64,000 nucleotides of DNA from Ciborinia camelliae (lineage: Eukaryota > Ascomycota > Leotiomycetes > Helotiales > Sclerotiniaceae), in contig JANPYM010000014.1 of NCBI GenBank assembly GCA_025890175.1, positions 133,052 through 197,051 of the forward strand, read 5' to 3'. Below the pieces are notes generated by a model, which was not told the origin of the DNA, searched no databases, and saw only the letters and a list, made by a program, of their open reading frames with translations. This document shows, in pieces, positions 23,105 through 35,630 of this stretch. The position numbers were made by a program, and so were the translations under genes. Within the stretch, counting starts at the first letter, position 1, and each line of letters starts with the position of its first letter.

Positions 23105-23262
23105 TACTTCCTACTTCCTACTTCCTACTTCCTACTTCCTACTTCCTACTTCCTACTTCCTACTTCCTACTTCCTACTTCCTACTTCCTACTTCCTACTT
23201 CCTACTTCCTACTTCCTACTTCCTACTTCCTACTTCCTACTTCCTACTTCCTACTTCCTACT
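23105..23262. repeat. 7-bp satellite (TACTTCC), about 22 copies
   Basis: Near-perfect heptamer array of about 158 bp. It is interior to the assembly and not the TTAGGG telomeric unit. Confidence 0.95.
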
Positions 23263-23858
23263 CAAAACATTATTCTCTTTTTTCCCCTACTCTACTCTCC
23301 CCAACTTTACCTCTCCCAACTTCCAAATTGATTTTTCTAATTATAAGAATAAGAAACCGCACGTATATATACATACATACATAAATATATAAACCTAGGT
23401 ATGGATAGATACTGAAAACAAATACCATACCATCCCATTTCTCGATAAAAAGCTCACCGGGAATTACATCTACGAAGCACAGGAATATTTTTATTCCCCT
23501 TTACTTTTGTACACACCAAAGACGTTTTGCGTGGCGATATGAGGATGATGATTATCACTCACTACACAATCACACCAAACATACACTGATTAATTTGAGT
23601 ATGATTTTAAATTTAACTTATTTAATCCGTTTTCCTATTTATTGAATTCTTTTTAAACTACCCTGCCTGCAAAAAAAACCCTGCAAGTATGATACAAAAG
23701 CCATGCTGCGCGTTGCACACATAGAAACAGAAACATTTCTCAACGCCAATTCTCATCCCGACCGTAACAAACGTAAAGAAACCGAGAAGGAAAAGAGGAA
23801 CACTACCTCCGAGTTCCAGTCATGATGATTAGTAATGCGAAAATATTACTTTTCAAGT

Positions 23859-25601
23859 TTACTCGCTATCAGAACTGCCTGCGGCGGATTTCTTTGATTC
23901 CCTCTTGGATTTCTTCTCCTTCTTCTTGCGCTTTCTCTCGGCTTTCTCTTCTGCTGTCTCTCCTTCATGTCTCTTTCTCTTCTTGTCGCTCTTCTCTTCA
24001 TCATCATTGGCAGCGTTTCCATCAATTGGTGTAAGTGCGGGAGGGGCAGCGGCTGAAGTAACTTCAGGCTTTGGGTGAGATGCAATAGCAACAGATCCAT
24101 CCTCAGTAGGGGCGGTGAAATCCTTGTATTCGTTGTTCCACTTGGCAGGGGTGGCTTCGTTTGGTCTTCCATATTTATCGAGTTTGCCTTCAGTCTTCAT
24201 CTTCTTCTTCTCAACTGCAACTGGTCCCATTCCCCATCTGCGTGGGTAGAGATCACGCTCCATGATACAACGCTTGACCTTGGCAACAACACCGTGATCG
24301 CAAGATGAGAGTTCAACGGTGGACATTTGGGCGATACCAAGAGCAATAGCTTCTCCCTTGGTGGTCATAAGTACGACCTCCTCGTGAACCTCAATGTCGG
24401 CCTCTGTGAAATTTATTAGCATGATCCATCAAAGATCGAAATCTCCAAAAATTGTAGTTTATCCAATTGCTCATTCTCAAAAGTGGTTTGTTCCTCATCA
24501 ACAACCCGAAGGCTATATGAGTGGTGCATGAAACTCGTGTCTAATCATTGCGTGGTGGGGGGGAAGAAAAGAGAAGAGAAGCATACCGTATCTTAACAAT
24601 CCAGGAATCATCAACTTGGCACCATAACAGACAGCATTGACAGCGCTGTCCTTGACCACAATTCTCTTGTAGGTAGTGAGAAGGGTTTCCAATGGCTGAA
24701 TAACCTTTCTCAAGTATGCCTCGTCGCGTGCGTTGTCTTGCATCCATTGAGCATCCAAAACATCATGGAGAGTGACCATATCCTTAGTCTCATCCATAGC
24801 ACCACTTCTTACTCTCCTCAACTCTTGCATGTGTGCGCCAACACCCAACAATAATCCGAGATGAACACAGAGTGTACGGATATATGTACCGGCTTCACAG
24901 CTAACCCAGAATACACCCAAATGTCTGTCATTGTCAAATTCGTACAATTTGCTTTCGTGGATTGTTCGAATACGGAGTTGACGCTTGACGGCCGAAATGA
25001 GAGGAGGACGTTGGAAAAGAGCACCAGTTAAGGTCTCTAAGGCGCGCGCAAATTGTGCTTCTCCACCTGGAAGCTTGTCGTGTAATCTGATAACGCAAAC
25101 ATACTCCTTTCCTGCTCCTTGTTGCGATTTAACGAGTCTTGTCGCGCGGTCAATGCAGACGATCAAACATCCGGTAACCTTTGGATCGAGAGTACCACTG
25201 TGACCAGTCTTCTCAACTCTATAATTTGCAACAATTAGCTTTCGTCGCAAATTGATCGCGCGACAGTGAATATATACCTTAACATGCGTTTAACCCAAGC
25301 TACGACTTCGTGACTGGAAGGATTGGAAGGTTTATCGAGGTTGATAACACCAGAGCTGATGTAGGACTTGAGGTCTCTCTTCAGTGGTGTGCAGCCATTG
25401 GGGATTGGGGTAAAGTGTCCAGTGCGAACAAGTACTAAATAATGTCAGTAGACTTCCAATTGCTTAAATAACCTCACACATACAGTTGTTATAGTTCTTC
25501 AACAATAATGGCCAGCTGCTGGTGTCAATGGCTGGTGTTAGAGCTTCAGGCTTGATAGTATAATCAACCTCTTGGTCTTTCTTTGTCGATACAAGCGCCA
25601 T
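23859..25601 (-). CDS. CBF5: Cbf5/dyskerin, H/ACA snoRNP pseudouridine synthase
   Basis: Catalytic subunit of H/ACA RNPs that convert uridine to pseudouridine in rRNA and snRNA in the nucleolus. Exons 25484-25601, 25278-25434, 24587-25218 and 23859-24403 give 483 residues, equal to the family norm. The DKCLD-type N-terminus reads [25 protein letters not shown], then [23 protein letters not shown]. The catalytic loop [12 protein letters not shown] places the Asp at 103. The TruB domain continues through [12 protein letters not shown] and [19 protein letters not shown]. The PUA domain includes [21 protein letters not shown] and [14 protein letters not shown]. The end is the Lys/Glu-rich KKRKRHEGE...[12 protein letters not shown] tail (nucleolar/nuclear signal). 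Confidence 0.96.
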
Positions 25602-26217
25602 CTTGGATAAAGGTAATTGACGAATCTACAATATCCGATGTTCTGTGGCCGCTGTCGAGGTGGTTGATTATTTTTCTCTTTTCCTCAAAGATTTCAAGCT
25701 CTAGAAAATTTACCGATGAGAAATTTTGGTGGAGGGAGCTAAGTCAGATAAGGTAAAGCGTTATTTTCTGAATTAGCTCCACTGTCACGTGTACAAGATT
25801 GAACAAATAAAATTCCAAGTGATCTGTGAGACCTAGCACTTGAGAGCATCTTTTATCTAATTTATCTAATTAGATCAATTGCAGCTGCAAAATAACTTTA
25901 ATTGTTGATGGATGGTGGTTCTAGTTTAAGGCTTGTGTATCCCGCATCTGTGTATAAATTTAAAGGAGCAATAGACAAACAGACATATTACTCGGGTGAA
26001 AACATGATATTTTATTCCCCTTCAAATCATCCAACCTCCTTTTGTGTGACATTCTATTAATGCCAAAAGGTACCAAGGTATCATCAATCTCATCCTATAA
26101 AATCCTTAAAACGCCGATAGATGCAAAGTTTACATCCAAACTTCCTTTCTTTCGGATATCATCACAGGAACTGCCTTGCTCAGAAAACGCCATCGGAATG
26201 CTATGATATGAATACAT
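25602..26217. promoter_or_regulatory. CBF5 upstream region and SAC3 3' flank
   Basis: 0.6 kb holding the CBF5 promoter and the SAC3 3' end. Two TTTATCTAAT repeats at 25851-25871. No further feature is supported. Confidence 0.35.
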
Positions 26218-29200
26218 CTATGTCCACGATCCACTTCTACTCTCAGAATACCTATCAACTTCTCGCCTTAGCCACTCGGAATCTTCATCCATCCTTTCTC
26301 TAATTCTCTTTGCTCTCTCAAACAAATCATCATCATCATCATCTAACCCACGCTTTTGTAATTTTCTTCCCGAATCGGCTGCCATGACGGCTTTAGCTCG
26401 CTCTTTCAAACGTTGGATTTCTTCATCATTGGTCGGTGCAGGCATAAGCAGTTGTTGAGCAGTTACCCTAGCAGGGCTGCTTCTTGGGATTGGTTGGTCT
26501 TTTGGCACCGTCAATCTTCGAGATCTAATAGGCTTGCTAATACCATCGAAGGATTGCTTTTGGCGTAAAGGCTCCTTTGCCACAGAAGTAGCAAGAGGTG
26601 TCCCATTAGGAAGAGTTGTTATACCCCTAGCTTTCAATCGAAAGTAGTCGGTTTGAACACCACTAATCTGTGGCCGAGTCTCATGTGCAGCTTGATAACT
26701 GGGCATAAGGTGAATCCTAGATCCTCCGCTCAAGAAAGAAGGATCCGAGAGTAATGAACGCTGCAAAGGATTATCCGACTGATTGCGCCTATGTGTATTT
26801 GAAGTTGAATCCGACGCGACAGATGATACGGAAGACTTTAATCGTTTGTTGCTATGTTCCGTTTGTCCATTGTACATAATTTCTCGTAGCTTATCCTTTG
26901 GGTTGTGTACACCTGCAAGAATCCCAGTTTCCTGCAAGAGACTTCCCAAACTTGATCGTCGATCTTTGGGAGGACTGCTTACTCCCTTTTTACCATTTGA
27001 AGTAGAGACTCTAAAATCCTCGACAACACTAGCCGAAAGTGCTGCCCTGGAAGCTCTCATGCTTTCAGCATGTTCTATCCTAGCTCTTCGAGCTTTGCTC
27101 CCCTGTCTACGTACCCAAAGATTATGAGCATTGGCACGCCACATATAGAAATATTTGACAGCTAGGGATTTTCTTCGGAAATCGTCGGCTTCCTTTCGTG
27201 CCAATTCCTCCTCCTCCACAGCGATACGCTTAGCCTCCTGCTTTGCCTTCTTGGCCTCATCTCTCATGAACTTTTCCATCGTCTCTCCCACCAAGGTCTG
27301 GACTGTATACGACATGAATTGCTCAATGATCCCATCCTCCCCGAGGGCAATCCATTTGGCAAAGTTGTCCAACGTAGAAACCTCAGGTTCAGACGCTTGG
27401 ATAATTGGCTGCGGAGTTTCTTTGAAGACAGGTTTGAATAGGCTGCCGAGTTCTGGCTGTGGCGTTGGAGTAATTGTAGTGACCTTGGCGGGTTTAATCA
27501 CCGATAAATGCGTTGCCGGCTCAGAAAAGGGGGACTGAAACATAGGCTTGGAACTGGAACTCCAATCGGTAAGTTTGGGTCCAGGAAATTGCAGGGCTGG
27601 TGCTTGTGGGGTGAAGGTTTTGACTTTTGCTGATTGAAAAGATTTCGGGTTTTCTTTAGAGGTTGTTTGGGGCAGATTCGGATCCTCTGGAATCTCCGAT
27701 GGCCAATTGAATTTTGGTGGTTCTTTGGGAGATGTTTGGGGCAGATTTGGAGATGGCATATTATCCGATGGCCAAGTGAACTTTCGCGGTTCCGTCGTGG
27801 TAGGTGGGGGGAGAACACTAGTCGGGGTGCCTGCAAAGGGAGCAAGTGTAGTGAATGGATTAGCTGCAGCAAGCGGAGCAGATGTAGCAAACGGAGTAGA
27901 ATGGGTGACTGTATCTTTTGGTTCCTCTGTTGGGAAAGGTGTAGCAATGGGCTGAGCGGTGGTTGTCTGACTTACAGACGGAAACCCGAATGATGGCGTA
28001 GCGGGTGAAGTTGGAAAAGCTTGCTGAAGTGGTGTTTGTGCCGCTGGAGAGTCGATTGTTTTGAGTGGCTCAGCGAGAGTGGCTGCTGGAGGTAATGATT
28101 TTACCCCTCCAATGTTATCCTTCACAAACAACCCTTCATCAGAACTTGATTCTTCAACTTCCTCCGCATCGTCCGATGCCCCTTCGTAAACAGTCGTACT
28201 GATCACCTCTGTCAAAGTGTGACCAGTACGTTTTCGCTCGACAATTTCCCCAGAATGAGGTTGCTTGATTGGAGGAAAGGGGTCGACAACTTGGTTATCC
28301 AGCGCTAATGATAAGCAGTAATCGCCATCCACATCATCGAATCGAAGGCCATAAGATTCACCAAAGTCAATAATATCCCATGGGTCGTCGAAGTGCAAGT
28401 ATTGGTTCAATTTGGCAATATTCCAATCCTTTGGTTGGTCGCGCTGTCGCTGATAGGCTGACAATATTGTCTTCAGAGCATTCTTCCGAACTTCGTTGAA
28501 GTGCATCTCAGCGAAGCAGGCCATAGTATATGACACATTTCGGCCTTTCAATATCGTGAAGAAGCGAGAGAAGGCATTTTCGGCGACGTTTAATACCGAG
28601 AATGGTTGTAAAGGACCGCGGGGGCTCCAGATGTTCTGTAGACACTCGACCAGACCAACGGCGATCTTAATTTGCTCTGATTCTCCCCAAAACTTCCACC
28701 CCCAATTTTGTACAGTCTCCAGGATTCCAGGATTGCTACTATTGAGCAGTACATAATATGCTCTAAATTCGGCTTCGTTCTCGCAAGGTATATTTTGAAG
28801 ATTGCAATCCTCATAAGCGTGTATAAGCGAGAGGAGAGACTTGCTAAGTTGTTCAACCTCTTGCTGTTCCACAAAGTTCTCTGGTGCGACATCAGGCTTC
28901 GACATCTGGTGTAATGCAGTAACATGGAATCGAGTGATCTTTTCGAGGCAGTAAACTTGATCAGCCAACTCTGGTGGACTCATTGACGATTGAAATACGA
29001 AATCCCGACGTATTGCTCGCGTTCGATCCCACAAGAATTCATGCTGAGCTGCTAGATTGTCATCCTCCCCTAAGAGGGAGTCGATGAGATAATCGGTTGT
29101 TCGTCTGAGTGCAGCAGGTGACCTAACATCTTGAGGAAGTGGTGCATCTTCTCCAGCGGCAGATCTGGCCAATTTCTTGATCATCATTTGAGGTGAAGGG

Positions 29201-30577
29201 CGCATGGATCCGTCGGGGGCTGTCTCCTTCTCAGCGCGCTGGACATCATCTTCAATAATCCTTCTTATGATTTCTTCTTCCGGGCACATTTGGTCGCACG
29301 TTCCTTTAAAGTCGATGGCTTCACTAAGTTTCTTTGGTTTGAGAGGGTCATCGATAAAACCGCCTTGAATAAGGGATGCGCGAACGCGTGTTCGATACTT
29401 CTTGAGTTCATCTAGATAGGCCTTCACAGCCGCCTTCTCGCGTGGGTCGCCTGGATTTGGCGCGGTACATCGTGGTGGTGCGATCTTTTCTTTTCGCAAA
29501 AGAGCGTTGATCTTCCTGGCTAGCTCACTGCTCGAGGCGAACGAGGTCATTTCCGATGACGTTAATTTAGGGGTTTCGAAGCCTGACTTCGACTGTTTGG
29601 ATGCTTTGTTCTTTTTCTCCTCGATATTGTTTGCCTGGAATTGCTTTTTCGATACATTTTGCGGGGAAGGCTTTTCGGGGGTTTTCTCGAATGAGACTTG
29701 TTTCGAAGACGCGCCTTTGGCTCCTTTCAGTATACCCGGCTTCTGAGAATTGGCCAGGGAAGATAAGGGAGTTGTCGAGACACCTGATGGGGTACCAAAA
29801 TTCGACGAAGGTGAAGCGGCGCCAGGAGCATTTGATGGGGCGAATGGATTTACAGGTGTCGACTGACTTGTACTTGCTAATCCGAAGCCATTTGTATTTG
29901 GAGTGTTGGAACCAAACGTAGGAGCAAAGGGTAATGGCGAGGTAGTTTTGGCGCTAGGTCCGGTGGGTGCTTTAAAGATGCTTGATGTTGTTTTCGAAGC
30001 TGTGTTCGCAGTAAATGAGAAGGGGTTGGAGAGTGTAGACGTTGTAGTCCCCGAGCCAAGAGAAGTCTTCATATCTGATGGTGTTGCGCTGGTAGACGAG
30101 CCAGACAAGCCAGCTTCTTGCTCAATTGGTGGAGTCGCGAATCGAACCTGTTTATTGCTATGTAAACCACCGCGCGATGACCCTCTTCCTCTGTTGCTGG
30201 TCGTAGTTCCGTTTTGGCCTCTCTGTTCGCGTTTTGCGGCATTCTCCAGTCGCTCTTTTTCGAATGGATCTGCCGTAGTCGTCGCGCTCGGGGATGGACT
30301 AGCTAAACGTTCAAATTTGGATGAGCTTCAATGTTCTTTCATGAAAATGTTGTGAATATTTTGAGTTATAATTTTGACCACTACCACGGGACTTCCCGCG
30401 ATATATATTGGTATTGTCGGTCAATGCTCGAGGTCCTAATGTTGTCATGAGATTGTGATGGGGCTTACTAGAGGAGTTGTTTGAAGCTCCCCGACCCGTC
30501 TGTCCGCGACCTCTTGATCCTCGTGAACTTTTTGAGGTTCCTCGCGCGCCTCTGGCGTTACTGCTATTGAGCAGCAT
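26218..30577 (-). CDS. SAC3: SAC3/GANP-family TREX-2 mRNA export factor
   Basis: Scaffold of the TREX-2 complex coupling transcription to mRNA export at the nuclear pore. Two exons, 30469-30577 and 26218-30302 (intron 30303-30468, phase 1), give 1397 residues. The N-terminus is RG-rich (SSRGSRGRGQTGRG) then rich in Phe/Pro/Ser with FG-like patches (NPFSFTANT, NGFGLAST), fitting nucleoporin or Mex67 contact. The Sac3/GANP domain begins at FKGTCDQMCPEEEIIRRI and runs through YYVLLNSSNPGILETVQNWG and HFDDPWDIIDFGESYG. A disordered Pro/Thr region follows, then FAKWIALGEDGIIEQFMSYT and a charged coiled-coil (about 27150-27350), matching the Sus1/Cdc31-binding CID region in position. The short first exon adds the ATG and the RG box; the downstream frame lacks a good early ATG. 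Confidence 0.93.
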
Positions 30578-31258
30578 GGTTCGTGATATAGATCATGGAG
30601 AGGTGGGAGGGGACGAGGAGAAGATTATTTAAATTAATGTTTATGTGCGTTTTCAGGGAATTAAATTTAACTTATGTGAATTTCTTTTTGACTTTTCAAT
30701 TGCTACAAGTACTGTGGTATAACTGTCGCAAGCTCAAAGGTGAATCCGATCCGAGAACAAGGTTATCTTTACACGCTAAGCCATATACGTCAATATCTTG
30801 AATTATGCCAATTAAGGACACACCGCCGGCCGGAAATGGGCGACTTCTTTTTTCCATTATTCCCTTTAGAATTTTCTACTTACTACTGTAGGTGCCTAGG
30901 TAGGTACCTACCTAGGTACAGGTATAGTAGGTATGCAAAGTGTGGGTAGCGATCGCATGGATTTATCAGAAACAAATTCGAGCCTCGTCTTTTTATGGTG
31001 AAAGGTCACATATTTATTAATGATAAAGAGTGTGAAAGAAATAGTTGATGTAGATTTCCATTCCATGATAGCCCGAGATAAGCTCTAAATGAAGGCTCCG
31101 ACATACGCCACAATACACTTTTATTCCCCTAAATGTCCTGACCTTGGGGAATTCCGTACCTTTAAAAGTATTTGCCTGAACTCCTACCACCATGTGAACC
31201 AGATGTATAACTAAATACCAAACCACAACTCCTTGCTCTTAGAGGCCTCTTCTGATAT
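30578..31258. other. Intergenic region, SAC3 promoter
   Basis: 0.68 kb between SAC3 start and LTV1 stop. Contains an array of overlapping palindromes CCTAGGTAGGTACCTACCTAGGTAC-like near 30896-30918. No gene is supported. Confidence 0.45.
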
Positions 31259-32515
31259 TCATGCCCTTTGCGTACGGGTGGAGCGATTGGATAAGCTGGT
31301 AAAGCGTGCTGGACCAAGACCCTTTCTAACCTCGTCCAATTGTTCCATACCAGTCTGGTATTTCATCTTCTTGACATTCTTCTTACCACTCATAGAATGA
31401 CTGCCTAGGAAATCATCCATAATGCTATCGAAATCTTGACGAACATCACCGTCAACAGTAGAAACAGAAGATGAAGCCATCGAGACAGAGGCCATGTCAT
31501 CAAAATCCTCGTTGTATTGTTCCTCAATTCTCTCAAATCGCTGATCAAGTGTAGTAAGCCCTTCTGTCCTGAATATTGAAGATGATGTCATGGAGTAAGC
31601 GGAAGGATTAGTTAAGGCGCCCTTTCTCTTCTTGCGTCTTCCGCCGTTTGTAGTGGTAGTAAATATAGATGACTGAAGATCTAATTGAGAAGGCGTAGCT
31701 TGAGCCTTACTGGACTTCTTATCTTGTTTGAATTTGCTGAAGTTTGCCATCCAATCCCCATCGCCATGATCCTCACGCTCATCATCATCAATATCTTGAG
31801 TTGTCTCAGGTGCGTCCTTGTATTCTTGGGTAGGTTTTGCAGTGGCGTCTGATTCCCATCCATCTTCATCATCCCAAGTTGCATCGAATTCTTCATCATC
31901 CAATTCCTCCCCATCCTGTGCCAATTTGCCGAAAATCTCGTCATCATCATCAACATAAGCCTCATCTTCTAAAGCTTCTAAAACCTCCCTCAATCTTGGA
32001 TCCATATCAGGTTGGAAGCCGGCCAAAGCATCAGGGACATCTTGTTGTGCTTGATAGGTAACTTTTCGAAGGTTCTTAGATGGTAAAATCTCTTCATCAA
32101 GAACAGCTCCAGCCTTTTCTTCCAGACTTGCGTTTCTCAGCGCATCTTCCAGAGATTGTTTTCCCTTTCCTTTTCCCTTATTCTTGTTTTTTGGTCCAGT
32201 GGCTTCCACAAAGGTTGATTCACCACCTCCCCGACCCAAGTCGCGCATATGTTGCATGTAATCATATTCGGTGTCATCGTAGTAAACACCATAGTTTGCG
32301 GCTTCACCCTCATTATCTCTGACATGTGCGACACCTGAACCAAGCTCAACGGTCAAATCATTGAGTTTCTTGATTTTGTTCGAATTGGGAGCATTGGTGG
32401 GGTTTAGAACCATGGATGAGGCAGATTCATCGTGAATTAACGGATCGTTTTGAGGACGATGAACCAGTTGAAAATGCGTCGCATTCTTCTTATCGATCCA
32501 TTTTCCTCGAGCCAT
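31259..32515 (-). CDS. LTV1: LTV1, 40S ribosomal subunit biogenesis factor
   Basis: Ltv1 binds Rps3/Enp1 on pre-40S particles and is released before cytoplasmic maturation. A single exon of 418 residues starts MARGKWIDKKNATHFQLVHR, the diagnostic N-terminus (KKxAxxFxLVHRxQxDP). NYGVYYDDTEYDYMQHMRDLG is the next conserved block. The middle is very acidic (DDEIFGKLAQDGEELDDEEF, DIDDDEREDHGDGDW). Conserved later blocks are FEEQYNEDFDD-like (RFERIEEQYNEDFDDMAS) and a region ending QLDEVRKGLGPARF. The length is slightly below yeast (463). It is divergent from LSG1. Confidence 0.94.
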   Translation of the reverse strand: MARGKWIDKKNATHFQLVHRPQNDPLIHDESASSMVLNPTNAPNSNKIKKLNDLTVELGSGVAHVRDNEGEAANYGVYYDDTEYDYMQHMRDLGRGGGESTFVEATGPKNKNKGKGKGKQSLEDALRNASLEEKAGAVLDEEILPSKNLRKVTYQAQQDVPDALAGFQPDMDPRLREVLEALEDEAYVDDDDEIFGKLAQDGEELDDEEFDATWDDEDGWESDATAKPTQEYKDAPETTQDIDDDEREDHGDGDWMANFSKFKQDKKSSKAQATPSQLDLQSSIFTTTTNGGRRKKRKGALTNPSAYSMTSSSIFRTEGLTTLDQRFERIEEQYNEDFDDMASVSMASSSVSTVDGDVRQDFDSIMDDFLGSHSMSGKKNVKKMKYQTGMEQLDEVRKGLGPARFTSLSNRSTRTQRA

Positions 32516-32949
32516 GTTGACGGTACTTAGTGGTTATGAAGTTGTAAGGTCGTAAGGTTGTAAGGTTGTAAAGTGATGAAGAAAAAAGTAGGTATAATCA
32601 AATTCTTTTGATTGAGGGGTTTGGAAAGTGCAGATGCAGATGATAGAATTGCGAATTGCGAATCAGGTGAGAATTGCTAAATGCCAAATGCGAATTTGTG
32701 TGGACACTAAATAATTCTTAGTGCGGGCAGTTTTTTAGGCGGTCAAATTTCGTCACTGGGCCGAGAAATTTGCCCCTCATTTTGCTCGATAATCAGAGAT
32801 AATCAAACATCCACCATAAAATTATAAAATTCAATAATTTATTCTCAAACCCACGAATCACTGGCATTTTTTTACAAACTTTGGTTTTTTTATTATTAGA
32901 ATAGTCACTCGCGGCAAGAAACATCACAAGTATCAAATATATAGATACG
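32516..32949. promoter_or_regulatory. Shared divergent promoter of LTV1 and LSG1
   Basis: 434 bp between the start codons of two ribosome-biogenesis genes. It holds GTAAGGTTGTAAGG repeats (32545-32570) and GCGAATTGCGAAT repeats (32650-32665). Regulatory function is inferred from position only. Confidence 0.45.
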
Positions 32950-35041
32950 ATGGTTCTCGCAAAATCCAAAAATGCCGTTGGACTGGGAAACAGTTTGATG
33001 AATGATAGATTTGGGAAGGGCAAAGGAGCAGATCGCAAGAAGACCACAGCAACTGGAATTCAGAGAGTGCACAAAGACACCGGAGAAACTGTATGTATAA
33101 AATCTAAGGTTTCACCGTTTGGTACTGAAAAATAGAAATAGTATGTCACCAACGAAAAGCAGGAGGCCAGTTGGGTCAAGATGCGATCGGTCACAGAGCA
33201 GGCAGCACTCGACGAGTTCTTGTCCACTGCAGAGTTGGCCGGTACAGATTTCACAGCAGAGAAGATGAACAATGTTAAGATTATTCATACCGATCAAAAG
33301 AACCCATACCTTTTATCGGCCGCGGAAGAACGAGCGGCCGTTGGCAAGCAAAAGGTACACAAGGAAAGACTTACGGTTCCGAGAAGACCGAAATGGGATT
33401 CTTCCACAACCCCGCAGGAACTTGATAGAATGGAGAGAGATGGTCTTCTTGAATGGAGAAGAGGATTGGCTGAACTTCAAGAAAATAACGATTTATTGAT
33501 GACACCATTCGAGCGCAATTTGGAGGTCTGGAGGCAATTGTGGAGAGTTATTGAGAGGTCTGATCTCATTGTACAAATTGTCGATGCCAGGAATCCACTT
33601 CTATTTCGATCCGAAGATTTGGAAAGATACGTTAAAGACGTCGATAGCCGCAAAGAGAATCTCCTGTTGGTCAATAAGGCTGACATGTTGACTTTGGAGC
33701 AAAGACAATATTGGGCTGATTATTTTGAGGCCGCCGGTATTAAGTACAAGTTTTTCTCAGCGGCTTTGGCAAAAGAATTAAACGAAGCGATATCAGAGCA
33801 GACCGAAGAGGAGACTCGGGCTTCTGCTTCTGCGTCAAAGCTAGCAGAGAAGGCGAAAGCACTTGGCCTCGATGACGACAGAGATGAAGATGATGAGGAT
33901 AGTGAAGCGGAAAGTGACGACCAAGATGAAGAAGCGGATGCGAAAGAGGAGGAAGAGCACATCTATGACGAAACCGATGAGACCGAAAGCACCAGGATAT
34001 TGACTGTGGATGAGTTGGAGGCTCTTTTCTTGCTGCATGCGCCTGATGTTCAAGGTAATTGTAATCACACTCTAGCAACGAATCTTATAGCTAATCAAAA
34101 TAGACTCCGAGTCAGAACATCCTAGAAAGACTCAAATTGGTCTCGTTGGATATCCTAACGTGGGTAAATCTTCTACCATCAACGCCTTAATTGGTGCCAA
34201 GAAGGTGTCTGTATCATCGACACCAGGGAAAACGAAACATTTCCAAACCATCCATCTTAGTGACAAAGTTCTCCTTTGCGATTGTCCTGGTTTGGTTTTC
34301 CCAAACTTTGCTACCACCAAAGCAGAACTTGTATGCAACGGTATTCTACCTATTGATCAACTCCGAGAATTCGTGGGTCCAGCTGGTCTGGTAGCACACC
34401 GCATACCTCAAGGATTCTTAGAAGCATTATATGGAATGAAGATCGTGATCCGACCTTTGGAAGAAGGAGGAACCGGTATTCCAACAGCTGAAGAGATGTT
34501 AACAGCATACGCCAGGGCAAGAGGTTTCAGGAGAACTGGCCAAGGTCAACCGGATGAGTCGAGAGCTGCTAGACATATTCTTAAGGATTATGTTAATGGA
34601 AAATTGCTGTTTTGCCAGCCTCCGCCATTGGACATTGATCCTTTCGAATTCAATAGAGAGTTATACGATGAAGGTCACCTACCAGAAAAGAGACGACAGG
34701 CTTTGGCGTCTATGGCGTCCTCCGCCGATGATCAAACTTCTGTTGCGGATTCCGACATGATCGATATGCCACAAGGGCCGAAATCAAAGAACCTCGACAG
34801 CACTTTCTTTGCGCAAGGACAAGGTAATTCTGCACACTTACGAATGCCCTTCAGTCACAAGTACTCTGAGCAGGGAACTGCAAGTGGAAAACAGCTGTCG
34901 GGAAGGAAACAGGCAACTCTAATAGCCTTAGAGAAGGACGTGGATCCAAACGACCTCAAGAAATTGACAAGCAAAAAGCATTTCAAGGGAAACAAACCAG
35001 GTGGAAAGGGCAAGAGAAGAGCGAACTATTTTGCCGATTAA
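32950..35041 (+). CDS. LSG1: LSG1, circularly permuted GTPase of 60S maturation
   Basis: Lsg1 is the cytoplasmic GTPase that releases Nmd3 from pre-60S subunits. Three exons (32950-33090, 33142-34054, 34104-35041) give 663 residues. The start MVLAKSKNAVGLGNSLMNDRFGKGKG is typical. The G-motif order is permuted: LLLVNKADM (G4, about 225) precedes GYPNVGKSSTINALIG (G1, about 366), STPGKTKHFQT (G2) and CDCPGLVFP (G3, about 398). An acidic insert (DDRDEDDEDSEAESDDQDEE) lies between G4/G5 and G1, as in other eukaryotic Lsg1. The C-terminus is basic (KKHFKGNKPGGKGKRRANYFAD). Confidence 0.96.
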
Positions 35042-35630
35042 AGGTCTGATGTCGGATTTGGGTCATAGAAAGGATACCTCTAACGGTGGCGGTTTACATT
35101 TTTGCTTGGAGTTATGGTAGTGATTAAATAGAAAAATGAACATCACCTCGATTAACGAGTGCTGGGTATACAACACAAAATCATTTTTTCAAGATAGGCG
35201 GTACCTATGGATATGAAGCGATTTCTCGTACCATTGATTTCACGTCATTATTATGTTGTTGTTAGAATTGATTACTACTTGGGTACCAGTTGACCTTAAT
35301 TACTTTGTAGGTCCGGGTACAGTAGGTAGGAACAGTAGGTAGGTAGATAATTAATAAATGTTCCTGGCCTTCACCTCGTGTGAATTGCCTCGGTTCGGCC
35401 GAGCCGAATGTGTGGAGAAGTTTGGGGTAACAGAGGACCTCGGGAAGTTTAATGCCTTTATCAATTGATCATTTTCTTGAATGCATACATACTACATACC
35501 TACCTACCTACATAGTACTCATGAATTAAAAGCTTTGTTGAATACCTAGGTACACAATCGTGGTTATATCAAAAACATCTTGACTTCGTACACATATCCC
35601 TCCAGACCTCCTTTTACCATCTCACCCATC
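35042..35630. other. Intergenic region
   Basis: Between LSG1 stop and the acyl-CoA dehydrogenase. GTAGGTAGGAACAGTAGGTAGGTAG repeats (35325-35346) and CCTACCTACCTACAT (35499-35513). No gene is supported. Confidence 0.4.

Larger units (their letters stand above)
21854..23858. other. 2-kb intergenic region rich in microsatellites
   Basis: Between the convergent RBG1 and CBF5 genes. Contains CATC, CTAT and CTACC tracts, the arrays annotated separately at 22349-22424 and 23105-23262, and no supportable gene. Confidence 0.6.

Noticed and set aside
23105..23262. Telomere-like or CRISPR-like array
   Set aside because: Unit TACTTCC is not telomeric, there are no spacers, and the array is interior.
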